A DNA stretch of 64,000 bases from the NCBI GenBank assembly GCA_029972225.1, contig CP124756.1, forward strand, positions 2,834,001 through 2,898,000, read 5' to 3'. Under the pieces are notes generated by a model. That model was not told where the DNA came from. It saw only the letters and a program-made list of their open reading frames with translations, and ran no database searches. Shown here piece by piece: positions 38,368 to 47,518 of this stretch. The DNA comes from Candidatus Thiothrix putei. GTDB lineage: Bacteria > Pseudomonadota > Gammaproteobacteria > Thiotrichales > Thiotrichaceae. The position numbers and the translations under genes were made by a program. Every line of letters starts with the position of its first letter. Within the stretch, counting starts at the first letter, position 1.

Positions 38368-40444
38368 GTCTATTATTTCCATACCACTTACGAAAATCCC
38401 CTCCTTTTTGACAAGGAAACCATCTATCAGTTTTAAACTTATTTTCATGCCAGAATCTTAGAAAATAATCATTGTTTCCAGTATCAAGACCCTTGCCAAC
38501 ATCAGAAAAATCTGACACTAATTGACTGTTAAATACTTCTCTCATTTTCTTTGTAACCCAATAAGCAATCGGGCTACTAGGAATTTTCTGAAAGTCGGCA
38601 GCAGATGCGCGAAAAACATTGCCTTTTACTTTATTATTACGATCATTATTAGGGGGAAAAGCAATCGGTTTATCATTGCAAATATCTTCGTATTCGATAT
38701 AGCAAAAAGCTCCACTACTTTTTACACTTCCACTTAACTTCCAAACGGTTGCTGCTGTACCGAAAGCAATACCCATAACCATGTTCGCCATGTGAGCCAT
38801 TGATTCCATAGATGTTGTTCTCATCAATTTAGCACGCAGCTTTTCATAGGATGATAGGAACATCCAGCTTTGCATAGTTACCATTGCACTGTAACCATAC
38901 TTTGGAATCAGTTCCAAACCGCGTTCGATGAAGGCGGCGAACAGGTCGGATTTGGAGTCGGGATAGTGGTCTTTTAGCCAAGTGGCGAGGCGGGGGTTCA
39001 TGCCTTTGCTGCCCATGTAGGGTGGGTTGGCGATGACGACGTGGTATTGGGGGCTGAGGTACGCCGCTTGCCGCAATACCTTGAGGACGCTGGCGTGCGT
39101 ACCCGTCAAAAACAATTGCCCCGCCACGTCTTTGGCCTCCAGCGTCGCCAGTGCATCCGCCGCATTCCGCAACGCCGGGCGAATCAACGACCCGACATTA
39201 TCCGCCTCCTCAAACTGCTTCAAAGTCTGGCGCAAATCCGCCGTAAACAAATCACGCCCCACAAACCCCACATAATCATCCACCGCCTGCGCACTCACCA
39301 CCACCTTTTCCAAGCGGCAAATATTCGGCTTCAACGGCTTGCGGAAAAACCGCCGCCGATTATTCCCCGCCCCCAACGGATCACCCTTTAACGCCTTCAT
39401 CGCCAACGCAAACGCCGCCAATTCCGCCGCCCGCTCATCAATCTCAATCCCATACAGATTATGCGTCAGAATCTTTTCGGGAATCTCCGCCGCGTCATAC
39501 CCCGCATCCACATAAATCGCAAACAACAAATCATACGCATACGTCAATATATGCCCCGACCCACACGCCGGATCGCAAATCTTCAACTCCTCCGGCGTGC
39601 GGATTTTCAGAAAATCGCGCTCCGGCGTTTCCGGCTCAATATAATAAGCCATCTGCGCCCGAATTCCCGACTGCGGGCGATTCAATAACCACAAACGTCC
39701 CAGCGAATTCTCCACCAGATAACGCACAATCCAGTGCGGGGTAAATAACTGCGTCGCCGCCGGAATATTTTCCGCCGTAATCTTCTTATTGTTTTTCAGC
39801 CCCTCAAACACCTCATCTTTCTTTTCCGAGATGTAAAACTGATACAACCAGCCGATCACCTCCACACTCTCGCAAGCCTCCGGGGTCATCGCCTCGCGGG
39901 TATACGCCAGAATCGAATTTTCCGACAGCAAATCATCCGGCATCAGCAATTCGCTGTAATCATCAATCCTGGCAAACAAATACGGCATCAGCCGGTGATA
40001 ATCATTGCACACCGCCACCACCAGCAAACGGTACGCCTCGCCCTGCGGGTCACGGCTGGGTGCTGCCCCACTCAATAATGCCAGCACCTGTTCACGCAAC
40101 TTGCCGTGCAATAACCCCTCATCAATATGCCCCGCCTTGGCTTCCGCCAGAATTTCCGGCTGAAACTGCCCATCGGCAGGCGACACCACGCGGATGCGGT
40201 TGTAAGCGTTGGCATCCATAAACCGCAGCGCACACAAGCGGTTAAACCACAGGTAAGCAACCTGTTCCACCACCTGCTTGTCGCTGCTGGCGGCAAGCTG
40301 CTGCTCCAGTTCGGCGACCGCCAGCGGGTTTTCACGCCGCGCCGCACTGTCATGAGCCAGCACCAGCTTCAGCTTGCTGCCGACTTGGGTGAGCAGGGTG
40401 CGGCGGGCGGATTGGGCAAATTTTTTGAGTTTGGTGGTTTCCAT
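38318..40444 (-). pseudogene. pglX: BREX-1 adenine-specific methyltransferase PglX, C-terminus lost
   Basis: The native frame runs from ATG 40444 (METTKLKKFAQSARRTLLTQ) for 692 codons to 38369, then 17 codons of ISA sequence to a stop. PglX is normally about 1200 residues. The SAM motif ICDPACGSGHIL and catalytic NPPY (VIANPPYMGSKGMNPRL) are kept. Sequence ends at FRKWYGNN, so most of the target-recognition half is missing. In BREX-1 this enzyme methylates the host site and is also needed for restriction. No pglZ or brxL follows, as the IS nest begins here. Confidence 0.9.
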
Positions 40445-40492
40445 GCGAGCTTTTTCTACTAAAGAACTAGAGGGGAAGGATAACAGGAAATA

Positions 40493-41033
40493 GCACTCCG
40501 AACATTCCCCCCCCCATCCCCAACCCTTCCCCCGCAAGGGGTGAAGGGAGCAAGAGGGGGCAGTCTGTCGGTGAATATTGCTTAGCCGGGTGAGGTTACT
40601 GACACTGGTTGGATGGAAAAACAAAATAACAAGATTCATCGTGATCTTGCCCGCAACCTGCGCAAGAACATGACAACACCCGAACAACAATTGTGGGAAG
40701 CTTTGAGGAAACGCCAACTCGACGGCTACCGTTTTCGCCGTCAAACACCATTGGGGCGTTACATCGCTGATTTTGTTTGCCTGGAAGCCCGGTTAGTGAT
40801 TGAACTCGATGGCAATCATCATAACGACCAACAAGATTATGACCGTGAACGCGACAACTGGATGCAGCAACAAAATTTCCAAGTATTACGCTTTTGGAAT
40901 CACGAAATCCTGAATGATCAGCAAGCCGTTTTACAACAAATTCGGCACGCCTTACACCGATAGGTGAAACCCCTCTTGCCCCCTTCACCCCTTGCGGGGG
41001 AAGGGCGGGGGATGGGGGGAACGTTCGGAGTGG
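40493..41033. mobile_element. Inverted-repeat-bounded DUF559 cassette
   Basis: GC-rich arms of about 65 bp bracket the DUF559 gene. The left arm (40493-40560) runs CACTCCGAAC..CCCCGCAAGGGGTGAAGG..GCAAGAGGGG. The right arm (40967-41033) is its reverse complement with few mismatches. Each arm contains its own small palindrome around CCCCGCAAGGGG. A second, internally deleted unit lies at 41257-41414. No transposase is encoded, so mobility is inferred from structure. Confidence 0.6.
40613..40963 (+). CDS. DUF559 (Vsr-like) endonuclease-domain protein
   Basis: 116 residues, a complete DUF559 domain: ARNLRKNMTTPEQQLWEALR, then the PD-(D/E)xK-type core YRFRRQTPLGRYIADFVCLE, LVIELDGNHHNDQQDYDRER and VLRFWNHEIL. 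The fold is related to Vsr mismatch endonuclease; no defined biological role is known. It is antisense to the BREX operon and bounded by inverted repeats, with a stop 3 bp before the right arm. Confidence 0.85.
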   Translation: MEKQNNKIHRDLARNLRKNMTTPEQQLWEALRKRQLDGYRFRRQTPLGRYIADFVCLEARLVIELDGNHHNDQQDYDRERDNWMQQQNFQVLRFWNHEILNDQQAVLQQIRHALHR

Positions 41034-41103
41034 GAAGGTAAATTCAATTACAACTGGTTAGGCTAATTTTATATGATAGCCATCTTGCAACAGGAAATAC
41101 CGA

Positions 41104-41322
41104 ATGAACGCTACTACACACATCAACATCGAAGTGGATAAGCAGACAGATGATGAACTGCAATTAGCCAAACGCCAGAAACAAATCTGGCGGGATAGTG
41201 GCTTTATCGGTGGTTTTAGCGGCCCAGAAGATTTGTCTGCCCGCTACAAACAATATCACTCCGAACGTTCCCCCCATCCCCAACCCCTTCCCCCGCAAGG
41301 GGTGAAGGGGCTAAGAAGTTAA
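41104..41322 (+). CDS. Small hypothetical protein fused into repeat sequence
   Basis: 72 residues from ATG 41104 with AGGAAA upstream. The first ~50 residues (MNATTHINIEVDKQTDDELQ, AKRQKQIWRDSGFIGG) look like a genuine polar protein. From about 41257 the frame runs into the GC-rich repeat and encodes its Pro-rich translation (PHPQPLPPQGVKG). The native C-terminus seems replaced by the repeat insertion. Unrecognised family; antisense to brxC/pglX. Confidence 0.45.
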   Translation: MNATTHINIEVDKQTDDELQLAKRQKQIWRDSGFIGGFSGPEDLSARYKQYHSERSPHPQPLPPQGVKGLRS

Positions 41323-41414
41323 GAAGTGCATTATACCGATAGGTGAAACCCCTCTTGCCCCCTTCACCCCTTGCGGGGGAAGGGCGGGGGATGGGGGGGG
41401 AACGTTCGGAGTGG
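41257..41414. repeat. Internally deleted derivative of the DUF559 cassette
   Basis: Left arm 41257-41311 and right arm 41346-41414 match the arms of the unit at 40493-41033. Between them only about 34 bp remain, including TACCGATAGGTGAAA, which matches the last DUF559 codons and stop of the full unit (CACCGATAGGTGAAA at 40955-40969). It is thus a 158-bp MITE-like deletion product. Confidence 0.65.
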
Positions 41415-41425
41415 TGCAGATTCAG

Positions 41426-44400
41426 TTACAACTGAACACGCTTCCCCGCCCGAACCAGCTTCAGCAATTCCCGCCGATAATGTTCAAGATAATCGTCGAC
41501 CTCAGCCTCTGTCGACAACCAAGGCTGCGGGTAAGGCACACGGATGCTGCGGACAGCGACGGATTCGATGGCCGGTTCAGGTTCATTAACCACGGGTTTG
41601 GCAGGCGTAACACCTGATTTACCTGTCGGTTCCAGTTTGGGGCGCGACCACAACATCAGCTTCTGGATCAGCCCCGCATAAGTTTCATCCTCAAAGCGGC
41701 GTTGAATATCACGGATTACGGCAATCAACACTTGCTGCCCAATGTGCTGGCGGACTGTCTCGAAAGGCTGTAACAGCTCCTGCCGCCGCCCGCTATCCAG
41801 CGCATTGAATTGTTCAAACCCAAGCAGTTTTTGCTGCAAGGCTTCAATACCCGCCAACGCCTGTTGTTCCTCGTGCTGCCGCGCCTGAGCCAATTGTTGC
41901 TGCAACTCAGCCAGTTGCGCCTTGATACCCTGAATTTTATTGCTCTTGTAAACTTCAGGGTCAAGCAGGGCGGAATCCAGCAGTTCCGGCAAGTTACTTC
42001 CGGCATAGCTCAGGTTGGCTTTTTGCTCATCCAGAAATTGCCGTGCTTCCAGATAACTCGCTTTGTGCGCCCCCTTCATGAAACCCGTCAGCGGGTCGAT
42101 GAGCTTTTCCTTGCGCTCAAACCAGATCGCTTCCTGATTCACCAGCTCACCAATGAACCAGGTATAGGGCTTGTCTTGCAGCGCCTTGAGTTCCTTGACC
42201 ACTGATTCCAGCATCCGCAGGAACGGGAAACGGTTGCTCTGTGCCTGCAATTCCCGTAACGTTTCCAGCAATTCCCCGAAAGCACGTTGCACGTCCTGCG
42301 CCAGTGCCTTGGCTTCTGCCGCCGAGGTCATGCGCTCAAAAAAGTCGTTGTAGAATTCCTTCACGGCGCGTAATTGCGACTGGCTGAATTCCACCTGCGG
42401 GTCGAGGATCAGTTTGTCATGGGTAGCGGTATTGCGTAACGCCCGCGCCAGTTCCGCCTCATCCAGCAGATTGGTCGATTCGCGTACTTCCACCTTGCCA
42501 CGGGCGCACAAGTAGGCCAGCGTACACAGCACCGCTGCAAACGACCAGCCGTAGGGCTTGCGTTCGAATCTGTCCAGCAGGGACTTGGCAGTGGTGCGCA
42601 CTCCGCCCCGATGGTTGCCCTGAATAAACGACAGTACTTCCTGCTGGGCTTCCGGCAACGCGGCCTCATCACCCAACAAACCCTGCCCGCTACCTTGGCG
42701 GAGAATATCGGCAAGGTTGTTCTCGCTGTACTGCACCCCACGCAACATCCTGAGATTGGGGTAAGTGCGTTTGACCAACGCCTGAAAAGCGCGGATGGTT
42801 TTGTTCTGACCGTCTTCGCCGCTTAACTCGATTTCATGCCCTGCCACGAAAAACTTGGCGCTGCCCATCAGCTTGTTCACCAGCACCTTAAGCTGGTTGA
42901 GACGCTCCCCGTTCTGGCGGTTTTTCTCATCCAGAATGCGCTTGATGCTGTCCTGCTGGGTGGCGCGGGTTTCGTGGGCGACGTATTTTTCGGTTTGCTT
43001 GTACATCAGCAAATCACGCACCAGCCGCTCGCTGGCAGGCAACAGGATCACCAGCTCGTCCTTGTAGATACTGTCAACCCGGTGTTTTTCTTCTGCGCCA
43101 GCGTATTCGTGAAACGAGGTAATGACATTGATGGCGAGTTCATATTCACGCCCAGCCGCGTTGTCATCCAGCCGCCGGGTAAAGGCATAATCGCGCAGGT
43201 CTTCATCGGAACGGATTTTGCGCTGCTTCAATACGCCGTCATACACCAGCTTTTCCAGTTCGGCAGCCACCACCGCCTGGTCAATCGTGGTGTTTTTGAT
43301 TTCCTGCTCTATGTCCTGCTCTTCATCGGTAAGGTAGGCGTATAACTCGCCATTACGCTGGATATAGGTTTCCTTTTCCAGCAGGTTGAGGGCTTCTTCC
43401 ACCTGTGTTTTGAGGCTGGGCACATCGCGCTCAAAATGGTCATGCATCAACACGCACAGGTTGCGCACCGTCGGCTTGAAGTCCTTGACGTATTTGACCA
43501 GAAACAGGGCTTTCAACAAACGGATGGCAAACGGGTTATCCAGATGCCGCTCGGCTTTGAGAATGGATTGCTGGATGGCGGTTTTTAGGGCAGTACGGAT
43601 ACCTTCAAACATCAGGTCAAAGGTCGCCAGTTCCCCCAGTTCATGCGCCTTGATCGAAATGGCAACCTGCTGGAACACCCCCAACATGGAACGCTCACCC
43701 ACAGAACTGTGTTTGCCTTCAAACGCACTGTGCAGGGAAAGGTTCTGGATCGCATCCTGAAACAGGGCAAACTGGTAGGGCACAAACGGGTAGCTATCGA
43801 CAAAATGTTCCTGATCGCGGAAGTTGGGGCGGCTTTGTGTGCCATCAGCAAAATCAAACAGGGTTTTGAAGTTATTGGCGTGTTGCTGATACAAGGCTTC
43901 CAAGGATGGCGCAGCCCCAGCCTTTTTTTGCAACAGACGCCGCTGGATGACTTCCGCCACATTCTGACTGGTCAGTTTCATGCGGTTTTTGAAACGCGCC
44001 TGAATTTTGCTGAAGTCATTGCCCTGCTGCTTGCTGGTATCACCAATCACATTTTGCATGTCTTCCTGCGCCGTCACGATCACCCATGCCTGACCGTTGC
44101 ATTTGGTCGCAAGGCTTTCTGCCACGGTTTGCAGGTTGGTCATCAGCTTGGTGTTGTCGGCGACGTATTGCCCGACTTCATCGACGAAGAAATTCAGCCG
44201 AAAGTTTGCGCCCTTGCTGTCAATATACTGTTTTACCTGTTCCGCAAAATCCTCGATGGAAAGGCGGTAGTCGCTGCGATACTTGTCGAGTATGTTGGTC
44301 GTCGCCTGCCCTGTGACCTGTTGGTAAGCCGCATCTATCTGCCGTGACACCCGCTTGGCACGCACCCGCCCCCATTCCCAGCTCTCCCCGGCCTTATCCT

Positions 44401-44947
44401 GAAAAGCCGCCTTGAAGGGTTCAAACAGCTTATCCATATCCAGCTCACGCTCAAACTGGGCAAGGTAAGGCTGTTTACCGAAATAACCGCAATGTTCATC
44501 AAACACTTTCACAAAAACAGCGATCAGCGCATTCAGTTCGGTTTTGCTGATGACATCGGCTTTCTGCTCGATATTGAACAGGATACTTTCGGAAGGGATG
44601 GTGACTGCCCGCTTCAAATTGCCGGAAAAGATACCGTCAGCGCGGCATCTGGGTTTATCCAGAAAGATGTCCAGCGCACTCCAGCCATCAACCGCCCGGT
44701 TTTCCAGCAACAACGCCAGCATTTTTAACAGATGGGATTTACCCGAACCGAAAAACCCGGAAATCCACACCCCGTTGGCTCCAGCATAATTCAGGTAAGC
44801 ATCCAGAAACGCATCCAGTTGTTTGCCGACTTCATCGGTAATGACGTATTCATCCAGTTCCAGCAGCAGGCTGGCATCATCGTCCGCCTTGATGACACCC
44901 TCTATCGGGCGGGCTACATCCCGTTCAAACAGTTGTTGCAGTTGCAT
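41426..44947 (-). CDS. brxC: BREX system P-loop protein BrxC
   Basis: 1173 residues, the family size. P-loop GVWISGFFGSGKSHLLKMLA near residue 62; Walker B-like FFVDEVGQYVADNTKLM; a long middle with helical segments and a coiled coil (ELQQQLAQARQHEEQQALAG) near the C-terminus. BrxC is an AAA-type ATPase required for BREX phage exclusion and methylation. It lies 12 bp downstream of brxB. No frameshift or stop seen, so it remains intact although pglX is broken. Confidence 0.95.
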   Translation of the reverse strand: MQLQQLFERDVARPIEGVIKADDDASLLLELDEYVITDEVGKQLDAFLDAYLNYAGANGVWISGFFGSGKSHLLKMLALLLENRAVDGWSALDIFLDKPRCRADGIFSGNLKRAVTIPSESILFNIEQKADVISKTELNALIAVFVKVFDEHCGYFGKQPYLAQFERELDMDKLFEPFKAAFQDKAGESWEWGRVRAKRVSRQIDAAYQQVTGQATTNILDKYRSDYRLSIEDFAEQVKQYIDSKGANFRLNFFVDEVGQYVADNTKLMTNLQTVAESLATKCNGQAWVIVTAQEDMQNVIGDTSKQQGNDFSKIQARFKNRMKLTSQNVAEVIQRRLLQKKAGAAPSLEALYQQHANNFKTLFDFADGTQSRPNFRDQEHFVDSYPFVPYQFALFQDAIQNLSLHSAFEGKHSSVGERSMLGVFQQVAISIKAHELGELATFDLMFEGIRTALKTAIQQSILKAERHLDNPFAIRLLKALFLVKYVKDFKPTVRNLCVLMHDHFERDVPSLKTQVEEALNLLEKETYIQRNGELYAYLTDEEQDIEQEIKNTTIDQAVVAAELEKLVYDGVLKQRKIRSDEDLRDYAFTRRLDDNAAGREYELAINVITSFHEYAGAEEKHRVDSIYKDELVILLPASERLVRDLLMYKQTEKYVAHETRATQQDSIKRILDEKNRQNGERLNQLKVLVNKLMGSAKFFVAGHEIELSGEDGQNKTIRAFQALVKRTYPNLRMLRGVQYSENNLADILRQGSGQGLLGDEAALPEAQQEVLSFIQGNHRGGVRTTAKSLLDRFERKPYGWSFAAVLCTLAYLCARGKVEVRESTNLLDEAELARALRNTATHDKLILDPQVEFSQSQLRAVKEFYNDFFERMTSAAEAKALAQDVQRAFGELLETLRELQAQSNRFPFLRMLESVVKELKALQDKPYTWFIGELVNQEAIWFERKEKLIDPLTGFMKGAHKASYLEARQFLDEQKANLSYAGSNLPELLDSALLDPEVYKSNKIQGIKAQLAELQQQLAQARQHEEQQALAGIEALQQKLLGFEQFNALDSGRRQELLQPFETVRQHIGQQVLIAVIRDIQRRFEDETYAGLIQKLMLWSRPKLEPTGKSGVTPAKPVVNEPEPAIESVAVRSIRVPYPQPWLSTEAEVDDYLEHYRRELLKLVRAGKRVQL

Positions 44948-44959
44948 GAAAAATCCTTG

Positions 44960-45586
44960 TCAGATAGCGCGGTCGAGAATATTGAAAGCGCGGTAATATT
45001 TGTCGTCGGTGATACGCCCAAACAAATTCAGTGACGCGCCTTTTTCCAGCGAGTGCTGATAAATGCCGGGGAAAAACATCAGGGTAGGTTTTTCTTTGGC
45101 GTAGCGCTGCAAATTATTCAGGATATTGTGCGAACGGATATACGGGAATACTTCGCCCACGCCGGTAATGAACAACACATCGAAGTTTGCCGCCGCCATC
45201 TGTTTGGCAATAGCAGGGGTTATCACGGTTTCAACATCCAGAATAGCCTGTAAATCTTCCTTAAGGTTTGCCCGGCTCAGTTCAAACTCGCTTTCCTGCA
45301 ACCACTCCCAATCCCCTTCCGCCTGTAAAATCTCCACCACCAAATCGTACAGGTTGATTTCCAGCACCCGCTTACCGGCAGCGTGCAGGTAATTGACCAG
45401 TTGGCGGATCAGTTGTACCACGTCATTGCGTAGTTCCGGCTGAAACGGGCAGATATGGAACGGAATGTCGTTGTTCAAGCCTTGATTCGTCAAAAATGCT
45501 TCGCTGGCAAGCACATCCGTCAGGTGGGCGTAAGCAGCATCCCGGTTGTGGCGGGATATACAGCCCTGAAGTTTTCGCTCAATCAT
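44960..45586 (-). CDS. brxB: BREX protein BrxB (DUF1788)
   Basis: 208 residues: LVNYLHAAGKRVLEINLYDL, FDVLFITGVGEVFPYIRSHN and PTLMFFPGIYQHSLEKGASL are the conserved DUF1788 stretches. A core BREX-1 component of unknown activity. It starts 4 bp inside brxA (overlap 45583-45586). Confidence 0.92.
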   Translation of the reverse strand: MIERKLQGCISRHNRDAAYAHLTDVLASEAFLTNQGLNNDIPFHICPFQPELRNDVVQLIRQLVNYLHAAGKRVLEINLYDLVVEILQAEGDWEWLQESEFELSRANLKEDLQAILDVETVITPAIAKQMAAANFDVLFITGVGEVFPYIRSHNILNNLQRYAKEKPTLMFFPGIYQHSLEKGASLNLFGRITDDKYYRAFNILDRAI

Positions 45587-46182
45587 GCGTGGTTCCCAAC
45601 CCCCGGAAAAATCCTGCTTTTTACGTCAACGTCCCGCCCCATCGCCAGTATGAGTGAACGACTTAAGGACTGGGGAAGAATCAGGTTATCAGCATTCAGC
45701 AAGCCACACTCCTTCAACATTCTGAATACAACCCGTCGGGCTTTCTTGAGGGTCACGGATGCCAAATTTTCCAGCTCAACATGGCATTCCGCCTTGCGAT
45801 GGTAAAATGCCTCAAACGCTTCTTCGGCAAGATGGAGACGTGACTGGTGGTGGTTTTCAACCAGCACTTCCAGGGCAAAGTCATGGATGGGTGCGTAACG
45901 CTGACAAATAGCCAACCATACCAGTTGCCGTTGTTCAGCTATATTCCCCGTCGCCAGCAAGTGAACCTCTGCATCGTTAAGTGTCTGCAAACGGCTGGCG
46001 ATTTCCCGGAACAGCCGCTCTGCATAGCTGACGGTACGTGCCTGAAAAATATTTTCCCGCAACACTTGCTCACGTACCAAACCCCAATTTTCTAGGCGAG
46101 TAAACATAGCCGCTAATGCTACCGATGCCTCAACAGCGGCAGCAGCAGAAGTGAAGGAAAAATGGTAGGGGTAGGATTTCAA
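45583..46182 (-). CDS. brxA: BREX protein BrxA (DUF1819)
   Basis: 199 residues if TTG 46182 is used, which fits family length. The DUF1819 features are HFSFTSAAAAVEASVALAAM, LLATGNIAEQRQLVWLAICQ and a C-terminal RVVFRMLKECGLLNADNLIL. BrxA is a small DNA-binding BREX-1 protein. The frame is open up to 46257 and ATG 46245 is an alternative start, but that would overlap the upstream gene by 53 bp; no clear ribosome site decides it. Confidence 0.85.
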   Translation of the reverse strand: MKSYPYHFSFTSAAAAVEASVALAAMFTRLENWGLVREQVLRENIFQARTVSYAERLFREIASRLQTLNDAEVHLLATGNIAEQRQLVWLAICQRYAPIHDFALEVLVENHHQSRLHLAEEAFEAFYHRKAECHVELENLASVTLKKARRVVFRMLKECGLLNADNLILPQSLSRSLILAMGRDVDVKSRIFPGVGNHA

Positions 46183-46192
46183 GGTAATGTGA

Positions 46193-47353
46193 TTAATCCG
46201 CAGGCCGCCACACCGTGACGGTAAACAAACAACCCTCACGATCATCCTTGAAATCAATCTGAGGCCACGCTTCCAACGCTCGCAGAATCCCTGAACCTAA
46301 GCCACGGTAAGGCAATAGTTTCTTGGCAATGAACGATGCCAAGATAGGATTGCGCAAATTCGAGTTACCCGCTTTAACTTTTTCAACAGTAAGATTATTG
46401 GGCAAGTGACCGGGGCTGATAATTTCAATGCGGTTAGCGTAAACCAGTACCCGAATCGGCGCACTGATAAAATAATCCCTATGAATCAATGCATTAACTA
46501 GCAACTCTTCAAATACCAAACGCGGTACTTCAGGCTCACCCACCGAATTGAAACTTTGCTGCCCTTGCCGCTTATGCAGGTTACGCATAATAAAACGCAA
46601 GGTATCATCAAACACGTCGCGTAGCCTGCCACCAATGTCTTCGCTATCCACGTAGCTGCTGGATTCAATCACATTGCCGGGAAATGCCACCGCTTTGACG
46701 ATGAAAGCAGGCTTCACCCATTCAGGGTGTTTGCCAAACAACAATACCCCCGCGAGGTTTAAGAAACCCTCACCTGTCGCAAGGTTCATATTTTGCAACA
46801 AACGTAATAAATCAGCACCTTTTTCGGGAATATCCAAGCCGTAAGTTGCCTGCAAGAAATCCGCCAAACTGCGACTATCAATCGCCTCAATACCCACTCT
46901 GCACGGCACTTCATCAGCGTGTAACAAATCCACGCTCTGGAACAGACGGCGTAATTCTTCCTTGGAATTGACCCGGCGTTTATCCGCCCCACTTTTTAGC
47001 CAAATCACCCCATTACGATCAAAATAAGGTTTATCCAAACCTTTGGGAGTCGTCAGGGCTATCAATAAACGTCCGTCACCCAGCGCAATATTTTCAGTCT
47101 GTACCGCCAGCGGGCTACGGATATGCTGGGAAGCCGCATTGCTAATCATCTGGTTTAAACGCGCCACGTCCGCCAAGGTCAAACCCGGCAATGTGCCGTC
47201 ATCCGCAACACCCAAGAAAATCACGCCCCCGTCAGTATTGGCAAACGCTGCCATTTCAGCCGCTAACGCATCGGTATTATTGATGTCTTGCTTAAACTGA
47301 CGGCGACTGTCTTCACCGAGGGCAATCTGGGTGTTGAGTTCCTCAAGCGTCAT
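46193..47353 (-). CDS. AlbA_2/Schlafen-domain ATP-binding regulator-like protein
   Basis: 386 residues. An N-terminal AlbA_2 (AAA_4, Schlafen-type) domain is seen in SRRQFKQDINNTDALAAEMA, AFANTDGGVIFLGVADDGTL and VIWLKSGADKRRV. The C-terminal half looks like HATPase_c_4 (VFEELLVNALIHRDYFISAP, GLGSGILRALEAW). Such proteins are often labelled transcriptional regulators or RecG-like helicases. It is the first large gene of the BREX operon, 10 bp from the proposed brxA start, so it may control or modify this system. Its ATG overlaps the leader ORF stop (TATGA). Confidence 0.85.
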   Translation of the reverse strand: MTLEELNTQIALGEDSRRQFKQDINNTDALAAEMAAFANTDGGVIFLGVADDGTLPGLTLADVARLNQMISNAASQHIRSPLAVQTENIALGDGRLLIALTTPKGLDKPYFDRNGVIWLKSGADKRRVNSKEELRRLFQSVDLLHADEVPCRVGIEAIDSRSLADFLQATYGLDIPEKGADLLRLLQNMNLATGEGFLNLAGVLLFGKHPEWVKPAFIVKAVAFPGNVIESSSYVDSEDIGGRLRDVFDDTLRFIMRNLHKRQGQQSFNSVGEPEVPRLVFEELLVNALIHRDYFISAPIRVLVYANRIEIISPGHLPNNLTVEKVKAGNSNLRNPILASFIAKKLLPYRGLGSGILRALEAWPQIDFKDDREGCLFTVTVWRPAD

Positions 47354-47454
47354 ACCGCCGCAACCCTATCGCGGTAAGTAGGAATACCGGCAAATTCGAC
47401 CTGACGCACGGGGTACTCAGTGAACGGTTGTTCGGTACTAATGGATTGCATCAT
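47350..47454 (-). CDS. 34-residue leader ORF of the BREX operon
   Basis: ATG 47454 lies 8 nt after a perfect AGGAGG. The frame runs MMQSISTEQPFTEYPVRQVE to RDRVAAV, with the stop overlapping the next ATG (ATGA). The large gene downstream has no ribosome site of its own, so it should be translated by coupling from this leader. The peptide has no membrane helix. It could be a regulatory leader, a small antitoxin-like protein or the remnant of a lost gene. Confidence 0.6.
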   Translation of the reverse strand: MMQSISTEQPFTEYPVRQVEFAGIPTYRDRVAAV

Positions 47455-47479
47455 TATCATTTCCTCCTTAAAGGCTTTC

Positions 47480-47508
47480 ATCATACGAATTAGCCACCCC
47501 CTATTCAA
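47480..47508 (-). promoter_or_regulatory. BREX operon promoter
   Basis: Minus strand TTGAAT (47503-47508), exactly 17 bp, then TATGAT (47480-47485), 25 bp before the leader ATG. It is among the best sigma-70 matches in the window. It sits between the mrpG stop and the leader, so the BREX operon does not depend on mrp readthrough. Confidence 0.7.
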
Positions 47509-47518
47509 CGCGATTCCA

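Noticed and set aside
40493..41414. The four GC-rich repeat copies as ordinary REP or CRISPR units
   Set aside because: They come as inverted pairs around DUF559 sequence and differ in length from REP; no regular spacers, so neither label fits.
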